Source: Galeruca laticollis (taxonomy: Eukaryota > Arthropoda > Insecta > Coleoptera > Chrysomelidae). Taken from it: 64,000 nucleotides of DNA. The notes under the pieces were generated by a model. It saw only the letters and a list, made by a program, of their open reading frames with translations. It was not told the DNA's origin and ran no database searches. Shown here piece after piece: positions 45,190 through 56,512 of the stretch. The stretch spans positions 167,768,445 through 167,832,444 of the forward strand of contig OY998176.1 of NCBI GenBank assembly GCA_963921935.1, given 5' to 3'. The stretch's first letter is position 1. The number at the start of each line of letters is the position of its first letter. The position numbers and the translations under genes are program-made.

Positions 45190-46900
45190 ATGTACAGCTT
45201 AAGAACATAGTTCACACGTAAACACATCGTCGTCTTCATCGCAGTCACCACATTCTTCACGGGCCCATCTTCAGCAGCATATCCAGCCTTCCCCTTTTTT
45301 GGATTTTGATAATAGGCTTGAGCAGTAGAGACACTCTACATCTTCTTGCGCATCATCGTCGCTGCTACTTTTGTCATCTTTAACATGAATTCTTGATTTC
45401 CTTGTCGCAACCTTGCTTTTAGCCTCCTTACTACCAAAAAACTTGTTTCTTAACTGCTGCTGGTTTTTGAGATTCCTTTGCTATTTCTATATCATTTTTA
45501 TAAGGACTGTCTTTGATTATTGCGCTTGAACCTCTTTTTCTACCATTTCTCTGAGTTTCAGTTTTACATTTTGGAATCGGAACGATCTCTTTTGGACTGA
45601 CGAGTAAACTTGAGAAGCTTGGTCTACTATTCTCGATATTAATTATGCTTTAATCAACAGGTTGTTTGTGAGTTTGAGAAGTTGAAGGAACTGGATCTGC
45701 TAGATCATTCGCTTTGTTGCCTTCATCATTGAAATTTTCGTTTTCCGCATCATCTGCCCTAACTGCAACATCTCTATCAGTAACTTCAGCCGCAGCAAAA
45801 TCTGCATCACTAAACACATTTGGATTATACGCAACAATTCCACAATGTCTGAACCCCTTAATAGCTGCTGTAGGCTCTGATGCTCGAAGATATGCAGCAC
45901 CAAACAATTTGCGAACATGAAATTGTGATACGGTTCTTCCTGGGTTATTATCAAGATATTTTTCAATCTCTTGAACATAAAACGTATTCAATGGCCCCAT
46001 TAATGCCACATCAAGCGGCTGTAATTTGTGACTGAAATGAGGCGATAGACACGAGACAGTCACGAAATTATCACGTACCATATTGATGAAATCTAGGTTT
46101 TTTGTATGCGTAACATGCCCATCTATAATAAACAAGCAAGGGTCTTCGGCTGTAGGCTTCGCATGCTTCAGAAAATGTTCAAACCATTTTGTGAAAATTT
46201 TCAGCTGCATCCATCCTGATTTATAACAGGCAAATCCAGTCCCAGGTGGAGCCCCATCCATTAACTCTTCCTTCATTCTCACCCTAGGAAAAATTATTAT
46301 TGGGGGAATAAATGAATCACCAGCAGACATGCAAACGACAATGGTTGATAAAACTCCTCTTTCAGCAGATGTGAGGCTGCGTACTTGTTTCCGACCTTTT
46401 CGTGCAAAATTTTCACTTGATTTAGACTGCACAGTTGTAAGCCCTGTCTCATCTACATTAAAAATTCTCATGGCATTGTATAGGAACCGATTAGGGTAAT
46501 TGTCTGAGATCAAAAAACTTGTCAACGCTGAGCTTATTGAAGGCTCTACCCGGGGCCGCACTAGTGGCTTCAGGTGTCCGAAGGCTAATTTCCGGATGTC
46601 TGTCACGAAACCCCTTTAACCACTCTTCCCCAGCAAGCTCGCATTGTCTGTTGAAAGTAAACTTCAAGCCGTTTTTTTTCCAGCTAATTTATATGCAAGA
46701 GATCTAACATCTTTTTTAGTGAGACCAGTAAAAGAGTTTCCAGTTCCTGGATATGTTGAACAATTTCTACTTCTTGGTCCAAAGTAAAAACTGGGCGGAT
46801 AGTGCCTGAGACTTTAATATTACCTTTAGCATCTCTATTTTCATTTAGGACTCTTCTTTTGAGAGTATTTCGCGGAACAGAGGGTAGAAATCTGCTAGTA
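45190..46900 (-). pseudogene. Tigger/pogo-type (DDE_1) transposase with C-terminal zinc finger
   Basis: The main frame, 46606-45650 (318 codons), contains MRIFNVDETGLTTVQSKSSE (first Asp), RSLTSAERGVLSTIVVCMSA, PCLFIIDGHVTHTKNLDFIN (second Asp), SPHFSHKLQPLDVALMGPLN (third Asp), and FRHCGIVAYNPNVFSDADFA. All three catalytic Asp residues are present. Upstream to 46900 the CENP-B-type DNA-binding domain is readable but shifted (DVRSLAYKLAGKKRLEVYFQ). Downstream, after the stop at 45650, it continues SPKEIVPIPKCKTETQRNGR, KRGSSA and a Cys-rich finger ECLYCSSLLSKSKKGEGWIC with DDDVFTCELCS to about 45200. This PHD-like tail is common in insect Tigger-type transposases. Intact catalytic core, broken flanks. 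Confidence 0.85.
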
Positions 46901-46919
46901 TTTTTACAGAGGCATTCTA

Positions 46920-48255
46920 AATACTCGAGATTACGTTAATAATATCTTGGAATCAATTACTCTACCTTAGTTATAGACATTAAATACTGCCGGTTCTTAT
47001 GTGGCAGCCACTTACTTAGAAGAAGCCCGCATCAATATTGTCCCTAGGCTCACCCGATGAGCAGATCTATCGCTTCTAAAACATGTTTGGGGTATAATCG
47101 GTGGAAAAGTAGGTTCACTACCAAATCCACCAATGGCTACATGATACCGTACAAACAACTTCGGATAGAATCCCTCAAGATCCAATTGATCATCCAAGTA
47201 TGACCATATGATTAGAGGAATCACATTACTAAATTTTGTTGTGATAAATTGTGTTTTACTTGGTGATGCGATTTTTTTTTAGAGAAGTATGTTTCTGGTA
47301 AAATAATTCTAACAAATTTGGTGGAGGTTTATGATTATTGCTTTTTCCAGGACTTTTTTGCCATTCTTTCCTGTTCATGACCAGTGTATCTCTAGCACAA
47401 CGTTACACCTAATTCCTTCTCTTTTCAATGCTTAGTACATGGTTTCGTAGTTTTTTCCTCCCGCTGATTGCTCTTGTTTATTATATTTCCTGCTAGTCTT
47501 CTTTCTGTGCACTGAAAATATTCTATTCCATCTCTCTAGGAAGCATGGGGTCTATTTGATACTGTCATTATCTGTCTTAAGAATCTTGTATCATTCAAGG
47601 TATGATATGGTTTTTGTACTTTCTATGTAGCATGATACGTCCTTCAGAAATAATTCTTCTTATTGGACCCCTCTATCAAATCTTGTATATCTCTTTACTC
47701 TTGGTTCTCATATTTTAACAGTTCCTCCCATTGACAGTTCCAATAATTTTTCAGCTTCAACTCAATAGAACCGTTAACATGTTTTCTTTTCTGAAGCTTC
47801 ATTTCCCAATAAAATTATGCAAGCAGTATTCCATCATTTTTCTTTTACTTTGTTCTGACTGCTATCTTTAATTAGAAGTCCGTGGTGTCGCAGTATAGTG
47901 GAAATCTCTTAATAATTATTACACAATAAATATTCGCATCAGTAGTCATCAACCAAATATGATCTTTCAAACACCAAACGATTTAATATTCTAGTAAGCG
48001 ACCCTAAGATGGTCGTATATTATGCAATTACTAATCTAAAATAATTTTAAACCCAACACAATGCTCATTGGTCATTAAAATTCCCTATGCGTAATGTAAT
48101 AATTCATTATCAAGCAGTAGGTAGATATTATTTAATACATTTGGCTCTAATGGCTTGTTTCTGTGAGAATACGGCATATTAGAAGGGCCAATCCATATTT
48201 GACGGCGTAGTTTCTAGGTTAATGAAAGAACGTGGACTGTTTAAAGATTTGTAAA
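46920..48255. other. Interval with weak coding-like traces
   Basis: The minus-strand frame 47224-47012 (FGSEPTFPPIIPQTCFRSDR) and the minus-strand reading of 47350-47800 (RWNRIFSVHRKKTSRKYNKQ; GKNYETMY) look more coding-like than random. They could be remnants of a retroelement, but no diagnostic motif is visible. Confidence 0.3.
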
Positions 48256-48286
48256 TTTCATATAGTTTATTTACGATAAAAAGACG

Positions 48287-48523
48287 ATGATGTCATTTTT
48301 AGTTACTTTCCTGCTTATCAGAATAAATATTAGTTTACCAACCGTGAATACAATTTATCCTCAACAACCAGGGCAATTTACAGCTAACGGGTTGGCAAAA
48401 CTTCAAGACGTTGTCAAATCAACCGGTAAAATTCCCCAATTTTTTTTGACGTTTATTGACATTCGATCATCGTCTAATATTTACAAGTTTTTTTTGGTGC
48501 TTTCAAATTCATTACTTCTTTAA
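48287..48523 (+). other. Unclassified open frame inside the DDE_3 element
   Basis: 78 codons beginning in the left inverted repeat: MMSFLVTFLLIRINISLPTV, then IYPQQPGQFTANGLAKLQDV. The first 20 residues are hydrophobic and could be read as a signal peptide. I do not recognise it, and it may be chance or a second element gene. Confidence 0.25.
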
Positions 48524-48586
48524 GATAAAAAAACAGTTATTTTCATAACTAATTAGTAGCTGAACAAAAAATGTCAAGAGATGTTA

Positions 48587-50192
48587 ACATCTTTGTTGAG
48601 CTATTTTGAACGAGATTGCCGAAATGGGGGCCTGCTTCTACCGCCTACTGCTATAAGAGACGTAAGTAATAGTATTCGCTATTTGTATTCATCATTACTA
48701 ATATTATTGTGACATATTTCAAGCTTTAAAACTTAGCGTTACCATTGTTAACCGTATTGCCGCCAAGCATAATAGAGGTGAACAGCCTAAAAGCCCACCT
48801 AAAAGGAGACAACGCATATAACCTACTGTTGAAATTGATAACTTTGATCAAAATGCTTTCCAAAATGTTATATACGAAATGTATGGAGACAGTATATTGA
48901 ATTAACTATTTTATTTTATTCACAATTAACTAAGACAATATTTTTTCAGAGGAACACATAAGCTTGAACACTTTTAGAGACAAACGCCAGGAGTGGTTGT
49001 TTAACATCACTCCGGAAGATAGTGAAAAATATTGGATTCAAATACCAAAAAGATGATCCTCGTCGTAGTTTAATGGAGTTGCCACATATTGCATTAAAAT
49101 ATGTACATTTTCTACATGAATATGTCAAGATAAAAAGGGAAGGTTTATATCAATTTGTGTTTTTGGATGAGACCTGCATATTTAAAGACGTTTTTGGCAA
49201 GATTCTAATCATAGAAGCGTGAAAAAAACCAAAATTGGTGGTCCAAGGTAATTGAATAATCAAATTTAGCAATTCATTCATGATGTACTAACATTCCTGC
49301 CATTTTAAGACTTTTTTAAATATTTACTAGTCACACTTTTTTATTTAAATCTATATAATTATTAATAGGTGTTTGGAGCTATGCAGTCTATTTAGGAAAC
49401 CTAGTAGTAAATTGTTATTTCCTTATTGTAGGTATATAGTATTGTATGCTGGTACCTCTTCTGAATTCATTCCTGGAGCAGGGCTGGTCCTTTCTTCCAA
49501 AAACAAGATGGTGATTACCACGGTGAAATGAACCGAGGACATTTTTTGCATTGGTTTAAATACCAGCTTTTAGTGAGGAACCTGCCACAATTGTAATGGA
49601 TAATGCAAGTTATCACAGTACCGTGATCAATAAAGTACCAATAATTGCTACCAAAAAGGCTGATATACAGAACTGGTTGATACAAAATGATATTCCTTTT
49701 GAAAATACTTTCCTCGAAACCCAATTATTAAATTTAGCACAGCGGTACCTAAGTTGATATAAAAATTTTCCATATATTATGGTAATACTTAGATAACTTA
49801 TTTTGTTTGAATATATTCATTTTTCTAGGAATAAACCACCAACAGTATATGAAGCTGACATATTATATGAAAAATATGGTCACAAAGTGCGTCGACTTCC
49901 CCCCTTACCACTATATGTTCAACCCAATTGAACATATTTGGGGCATAGTTAAAAATTTTATAGAGATCATGTGGAAACTGATGGTTCTTCAACAGAACAA
50001 GCAATAGGTGTATGGGAAAAGTCTTTAGAAAAAGTGACTCCTTATATTTGGTCAAATACAGTAGAGCACACTGAAAAAATTATACAAGATGGGTGGGATA
50101 GAGAAGTAGTATTTGATAGACAGGATGTGCCTCCACTTATTATTAATTTTGACAGTGACGATGAAGATACTGATGCTTTTGTAGTGGAGTAG
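48587..50192 (+). pseudogene. DDE_3/Tc1-like transposase with apparent introns
   Basis: Pieces in order: an N-terminal helix-turn-helix region (48590-48660; continuing about 48735 TVSIVNRIAAKHNRGEQPKS with PPKRRQRI), an interruption 48906-48950 ending TTTTTTCAG, then NIGFKYQKDDPRRSLMELPH, YQFVFLDETCIFKDVFGK (first Asp, 49160), an interruption 49246-49430 with a GTAATT start, IVMDNASYHSTVINKVPIIA (second Asp, 49593), and after another break 49829 RNKPPTVYEADILYEKYGHK, PPYHYMFNPIEHIWGIVKNF (Glu) and a tail ENTDAFVVE-like to 50192. Breaks coincide with GT...AG-like borders, so at least two may be introns. Stops and frameshifts remain (e.g. SRWDE region near 49215). Confidence 0.78.
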
Positions 50193-51493
50193 TGGAAATC
50201 TTGTGTTTTATTTTTTGTATATTTTTATCAAATTTGGTTTATTTCCACCTTTCCAAAATCACTAATAACTATTATTAAATTAATTAGGTACAGTTATTTT
50301 ATAATACACAAATTAAAACAATGACCACAGTATCTCTACATAAATAATACTAACAAAATGGGAGATTCTTTATTTTTATATCTTGTAACGAAATTTTATT
50401 TTGTGTATCTATATTTTTCTTTTCCATTCTATTTTTATTATAATTAATATGATAGATATTGTATAAAGGAACAATATTTAAATATGCATGGAGATAATTA
50501 CAGCTTCTATTGATTCCTTTTAGCGTAAACCCTTGTAGTGCTCTTGAAGATGGTTCTATAAAGCATAGATTAAGGTATGGTAATAAGGTACAGTTCGTCA
50601 TTTAACCCTCTTCTATGTAAAATAATTGAATGTTAATTCGAATATAGAATGATTGGTTACTGTTTCTTGTATTTTATCCATAGTTTTTCATGAATCAACA
50701 TTCATATTAAATTATTCAAGCCCATGATACAAGCCTTTTAATTTTAAATAAATATTTTTTAATTACGCCTTACGAGGCAGGGAACAATGGAAAAGAAGAA
50801 CTGTCAATCAACATCAGATTGACTTTTCTAGTTTTCGTTAAGTAAAGGAAAAAACTATAGCTTGGCAACATCACAATATTTTGTTTTGCAACGTCATCGT
50901 CTTTTTATCGTAAATAAACTATATCATACTATTTTGTTCTCACTTGTTGTGGGGAAAATGAAATATTTAATGTTTAATTATATTTATTTGGATTAGAAAC
51001 AGGCCAAAACTGTAGGGGAATGTGTCCTAAAATGACACATTGGCTCTACATAGGAAACTAGAAGCGGCATTTTTATTCGGTAACTGTACTAACAAACACC
51101 CTATTGAAATATACAAGTTTACAGATCTCCCAACGTTTATTGTTTGGCTTTATTGTGTAGGTTATGTTTCAGTGGCTTGCAAGTTTTGTATGTGTCGATT
51201 TCACATTGCTGTTTCTATATAATTCTTCGTGGTATTAAATATTATGTTTGCATTGATTGTTATATGGGAACAGTGCACAATTGGTTAGTATGTTTTTTAA
51301 AAGTAACTTTAACATTATCAATAATAATGTATATATTGAAAATGTAACATTGCGTTTCAAATGACATATTTTGGTTGTTGTTAGAATAACATAGTATGTC
51401 ATTTTATACGACGCACAGTACCATTTCTATTCTTTTTGGTACAATGATTCATAATAATTGTAATTCGATTTTCAATTTTTCTACAGTTGACCA

Positions 51494-53279
51494 TGTTTGG
51501 AAAGTACGTCAGAAAGACTAATAGATAGTCATGGGGTGAAGAATTTATGCAGCAAGCTATACAAAATATGTACAAGAAAAGTGAATGGGATGGCTAAAAG
51601 CTTCTAAGCGTTCCCCAACCAACTTTTAGACGTAGAGCTGCTAATAAGGATAAACTAGTAAAAGGTGTTAAGAAAAGTCTGGGCCGATTTTCAATAACTT
51701 TTGATTCCCAAGAGTTGGTAAAACACCTAAAATATCTTGACTCTAGACTGTTTGGTTCAACCACAACCGAAGTGAGACAATTAGCTTATGAGTTTGCGGA
51801 AAAAAATAAACTAGATAATAGATTCAACCGTGAAAAAGGAATCGCAGGAAAAGAGTAGCTCAGAGGATTTCGCAAAAGAAATACCGACATATCTCTATGA
51901 CGGCCAGAACACACTTCAGCAGCCAGGGCACGAGCCTTTAACAAGCCTTAAGTTTCCAAATTTTTTGAGGTTTTAGATTCTGTTCCACAAGAGAAATGTA
52001 TCACTGTTGAGAAGGTTAACATGATGGATGAAAGTGGACTGTCTACTGTCCAGAAACCTCCGAAAATATTGGCATCAACTGGGCACAAACAAGTAACTGT
52101 TACTTGTTGCATGGGTGCAACAAGTAACTATATTCCTCCAGCCTTGATCTATTAAAAAAACAAAAAAGATGACCTTTTTGATAAAGCACGTCCTGGAAGT
52201 TTAGGTTGGTGCCAAGAGTCTGGTTTGATGAACTCAGAAATCTTTGTTCAATGGCTGAAACATTTTTGCAAATACGCTAATACCTCTCTGGAGAATAAAG
52301 TACTCCTTCTGCTTGATGGTTATGTCAGCAATACCTCCTTAGCAGCTGCGTCATTTTGTAGAGAGAATCGCATTATTCTCATGTGCTTCTTAGCTCACTG
52401 CACCCACCATATGCAGCTGCTTGATGTGAGTTTTTTGGAGCCCTAAAGACGTGTTATAATCAGGATTGTACCACATGGATGAAACAGCATCCAGGTCGTG
52501 TTATTACGGCTTACCAAGTGAGTGAACTCTTTTTTGAAGAGAATGGTAAAGCAGCCACAATCGAAAATGCATTGAGCGGATTTACTTAAACAGGAATCAG
52601 TCCATTCAATTCCAACATTCCTCCCAATTACCATTTTGTACCAGCGGACATAACATAACTGATATTGCAGTAGATGATACTCCCAAATCCGTTGGGGAAG
52701 CAGCATCACGATGACAATCAAACAGAAAAATAAAATCAACCAGATGCCATTTATAAACTTTCAATCAATAGCAATGAAGAAAACAAGACAGTTGTCGCAA
52801 AGGTGACATTTTTAGAAATATCTCCATTTCCAAAAGTAATATACCTATCAAGAAAATGGAATGTCACAAAAAGTACGCAGGCCTAATATGTTCTCCGAAT
52901 CTTGAGGAATTGAAATTTAAAAACGAAGAGCAAGCAAAGAAAAAATCAAATATTGACGCACGGAAAATTGGAAAGAAGATTTCCTGTGACAACTCTAAAA
53001 AACAAAACATGTCAGAAGCACACTATTCTAAATTACATATGGATTTGCGTGATGAAACTTCAAAAAAGAGTCCCAAGGCAATAACTGAAGAAAGTGAACC
53101 TTTTCAAGAGACTGATGATGAAGATGATGCGTCTTAGATTTATTGCAATGGGTTATTTAGGGCATCAAAATCTGAGGAAACTTGGTTCCAGTGTAGGCTG
53201 TGTCAGCTGGGGGCTCATTTGGAGTGTACAGACTTAACTTCAAAATCAAATACATTTATTTGTGACTTGTGCGAATAAT
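51494..53279 (+). pseudogene. pogo/Tigger-type (DDE_1) transposase with PHD-like tail
   Basis: It reads MFGKYVRKTNR, WGEEFMQQAIQNMYKKSEWD (psq-type helix-turn-helix), then VKHLKYLDSRLFGSTTTEVR, QLAYEFAEKNKLDNRFN (CENP-B-type domain), CITVEKVNMMDESGLSTVQK (first Asp), 52225-52446 with VLLLLDGYVSNTSLAAASFC (second Asp) and HHMQLLDVSFLEP (third Asp; consensus LQPLDV), and a tail closing in WFQCRLCQLGAHLECTDL, TFICDLCE. The last part is a zinc finger of the type seen at 45.2 kb. Several stops and frameshifts. Confidence 0.8.
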
Positions 53280-53886
53280 ATTAACTGATATTTTGATTTT
53301 TGGACACCCCAGAATCTAAAATGACATAGTTCAACCAATAACATTTTATGTCTGTGTTCCATTTATTTTTCATTATATTACGTTTTTCTTTAGGTAATTT
53401 AAAATAAAGCAATACAAAGAAATCAAGGTGAATGGCCCAAATATCGGCCACGTCCCAATTATCGGACACTTTTTTGGTTTTTTATTAATAATAAGTTAAG
53501 TGTATATCTTTGAGACGAAAGATATATTCTTCCGAAAAATTGCACATTTTGGCAACGTTGTAGAAACAACCTACCCCGTCTACGAGCTTCTATAATTCTC
53601 GAAACCAGATAATCTCAGTTAACCAGATAATCTGCAGTAGTCGTATATAACGACTGTTATATGATTTTTTTTGTTACTATATCAACTCTCGTTGATATAG
53701 CAATAATAGGAGATTGATGGATACAACGAGAAAAAAGAAAAATTAAATTATTGTGCTGTTCCTACTTAACGATTTATATTTTAATTTGAAAAATGAAATA
53801 TCCATATTAGTTCACGTTTTTTGAAAACTCAAACTTAAATGAGTAAATTAAAATTCCAAAAGAGTTCGTTAATCCGTTAATCAATA

Positions 53887-54650
53887 TTACTTTTCCGCCC
53901 AACCTATCTAATATGCGAAAAAAGTATTGGTTTACCCCAAAAAAAGTTGGAAATTTGAAAAAAAAATTTGAGTTGTTTTTACGTATTCCATCAAGAACAA
54001 CACGAAAAAACGGTTTTCAGGAAAAAAATCCTGTGTGTATGTCGTCGTCGTTGTCGTCGGCCACTTTTCCTTGCATGTCTTGTTAGCACGATACAGCCTC
54101 CGGAGTGCAATAAGTCATAAATTTTATGATGGAATATTGTTAAGAACATTTCACAGATGAACCCTATTGATTTTTAGCTCACCAGATCCAATAGGAGAAG
54201 TTTCAGTTTGCTGGCACGATACAGCCTCCGGAGTATATACAAGTGATCAATTTTATGATTGGATATTATTCAGAGCGTCTCAAAAATGAACCCTATTGAT
54301 ATTGAGCTCACAACGAGTGCTGTGGTACTTGAAGTACCAAATTTTTGGAAAATGTTCATCTTGTTAGCACGATACAGCCTCCATAGAGTATACGATTGAT
54401 CAATTTTATGATTGAGTATTGTTCAAGGTGTCTCACAGATATACACTATCGATTTTTAGTTGACTAGAGCGAGTACAGCGGGTCCTATAAATCCAGATAT
54501 ACTGAATTTTTGGTTCTTTTTGGAGAAATTTCGGTTTGTTAGCACGATACATCCCCCGAAGTGTATACACGTAATAATTTTATGATATAATATTGTAGGG
54601 CCACAGATGCGGAAAAGTTAGTTTTAATCTTTAAAACCGTTTATTTTTAT
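53887..54650. mobile_element. Non-coding inverted-end element with internal satellite, copy 2
   Basis: The ends ACTTTTCCGC (53889) and GCGGAAAAGT (ending 54618) are exact complements. The interior has four satellite units opening at 54086, 54214, 54367 and 54542. Spacings are 128, 153 and 175 bp, so two units have deletions compared with copy 1. The leader (CGTCGTCGTTGTCGTCGG) and trailer (TAGTTTTAATCTTTAAAACC) match copy 1. Confidence 0.82.
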
Positions 54651-55379
54651 TTCAATTTAACATATTATCTTTAGTTAATTTAACTGGAAAAATGTTTTTC
54701 TCGACTTTTCTTTTCTGTCAGAGTAGCAAATGTGGCCGAATATCAAATACTCTCGGTTAATTACCTAGTAACAATCAATTACAATGCGTTTTAATTGAAA
54801 TAATTTAATATTTTTGTCAATAGAAAGCAGCTATTATTTTTAAATTTTTACGCCAACGGATCCTAACTTCGGTCGTTTTTGATTGGTCAGGATCATCTGT
54901 GACTTACAGCTTGCTAGACGCTAGTCAAAAACAGTCGAGTGGTAACAACATCAGACAAAGGCGTCATTTCGCTAGCGAAGTAGGTAAGACAATGCTATTC
55001 AGTAATCTTACATGTTTAATGTTTATTAAAAAAATATCTTAATGGGGTTAATTTTTCTAGTATAATATTGTATATTATTCATTCCCAATAGTTTTTTTGT
55101 TAATTTATCGTTGTTTTTTCCTATAAAATGGTGGCCGATAAGTGGGACATATTAAATTGGGTTATGTACCAGCTATCGGACAGGTGTCCGATAACTACAA
55201 CAATGTTATATATTTTTTTAAATTGCATTACACAATACTGATGAAAAGTATCTAAGATATTTCAGAATACATTATTTCTTGATAAACCAATTTCCGACCT
55301 GTTATCGCCATAACATATTTCATTAAATGAAAGAGTTAATTAAATATTATATTTATATGAGCACATTATAGTTATTTAT

Positions 55380-55496
55380 GTAATAAGGATCATAAAGACG
55401 ATCATTATGGTACAAGTCGTGAATGTTATCGGGCGAGGCGTAGCCGAGTCCGATAACACGGCGTGTGCCATAATGATTGTTTATGATTCGTATTAC
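55380..55496. repeat. Nested inverted-repeat module with CGAG core (site 2)
   Basis: The outer arms are 55380-55410 (GTAATAAGGATCATAAAGAC...) and 55468-55496 (...TTTATGATTCGTATTAC). The inner pair is TTATCGG/CCGATAA (55426-55456). The centre CGAGGCGTAGCCGAG has CGAG at 55434 and 55445. It lies 130 bp upstream of the recombinase fragment. Confidence 0.8.
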
Positions 55497-55619
55497 ATAC
55501 AAAATTTTATCTGATGGCATTTATATCAATACATTTTTGAAAAATTAAAAACTGCATATTCGACATGTCACAATGACAACTATTTTTAAAGGAGTAAGTA
55601 TTGTGTAGTTTCAAATATT

Positions 55620-55970
55620 AGTAGGTGAGTGAGCTGTGCTTTGCCATTTCCTTGAATTTACCTCGCCCTGAAGAATATACCGGACATTGTTTTCGGCGAT
55701 CGTCTGCTTCATTTTTGGCTGATTCAGGAGCTGATCTGTGTACCGTGAAACGCCATGGCGGATGGAAAAGCAATACTGTCGCTGAAGGTTACATCGAAAA
55801 TTCGAAAGAGCAAAAGAAAAAATATCAGAAGCAGTTTTTGGTGCCAACAACCAAACAGGATTACAAGTTTGCCAACAATCATCAACTACTGATGTAAAAA
55901 CTGTAGAATCCATTGGAATTAATATTACAAATTGTAGTAATAGTTCTTTTACCATTTATCATAAATAGTT
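55620..55970 (+). pseudogene. Tyrosine recombinase (Crypton-like), C-terminal catalytic fragment
   Basis: The frame 55625-55897 reads PRPEEYTGHCFRRSSASFLA (HxxR box), ADLCTVKRHGGWKSNTVAEG and YIENSKEQKKKYQKQF, with the His of RHGGW and the Tyr nucleophile of EGYI in place. The upstream half with the first Arg is missing. After a frameshift near 55855 the tail ends SIGINITNCSNSSFTIYHK at 55969. The same catalytic block is found at 20697-21342 and, on the minus strand, at 60346-60597. Confidence 0.82.
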
Positions 55971-56038
55971 TTGTACATAGTTATGCATTTTGAATAAACT
56001 TTTTTGTTCAAACCATTACATGTTTTCCTTATAGAATT

Positions 56039-56128
56039 TCATTATGATACTTAGTACCATAATGAATTCATTATGGTACGTAGTCCCATAATGAATTCAT
56101 TATGGTACTTAGTCCCATAATGAGCTTC
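56039..56128. repeat. Three head-to-tail palindromic units of 29 bp
   Basis: TTCATTATGGTACTTAGTCC followed by CATAATGAA occurs three times with small changes (56039, 56068, 56097). Each unit is itself an inverted repeat (TTCATTATGGTAC...CCATAATGAA). The CATTATGG word also appears in the outer arms of site 2. Confidence 0.85.
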
Positions 56129-56512
56129 CTTATGTCATCAAAATTGAGTGACATAACGTTGTCATTATGACATGCCATCAGATAAATAAACTGTTATACC
56201 GATAGTTGGTATATGAAATGACCGATATTTGGTACATAAACTGATCGATAGTTGAGATAGTTAATAATAACGTTTAAATGAAAACAAAAAATAATTAGCA
56301 ACTGATTTTTATATGATATAAAATGTTAACTATTATGTAGAGTATAAGCTTCATGTAGAAAATTATTTTACTGAAGCTTGTTTTCATTTAAGTCTCCTAT
56401 AAATTATTTTATTACATGTCCGATAGCTAGGACCATCCTCCATTTTTGAGTCTATTTATCGGAAGAAATTTTGAAAGTTTGAAGGAAAAAAAAATTTGCC
56501 TCTGTTTTCAGA

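Larger units (their letters stand above)
48260..50924 (+). mobile_element. DDE_3-type DNA transposon with 31-bp terminal inverted repeats
   Basis: 48260-48290 (ATATAGTTTATTTACGATAA...GATGA) is the exact complement of 50894-50924. TA is the likely target duplication. Inside lies a transposase gene in several pieces on the plus strand. The length is 2.67 kb. Confidence 0.88.
55506..56186 (+). mobile_element. Recombinase-bearing block with 15-bp inverted ends
   Basis: TTTATCTGATGGCAT (55506-55520) and ATGCCATCAGATAAA (56172-56186) are exact complements. Just inside lie TGTCACAATGACA and TGTCATTATGACA. Between them is the recombinase C-terminal fragment and a three-unit palindromic repeat. Whether these ends are true element borders is an inference. 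Confidence 0.5.
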
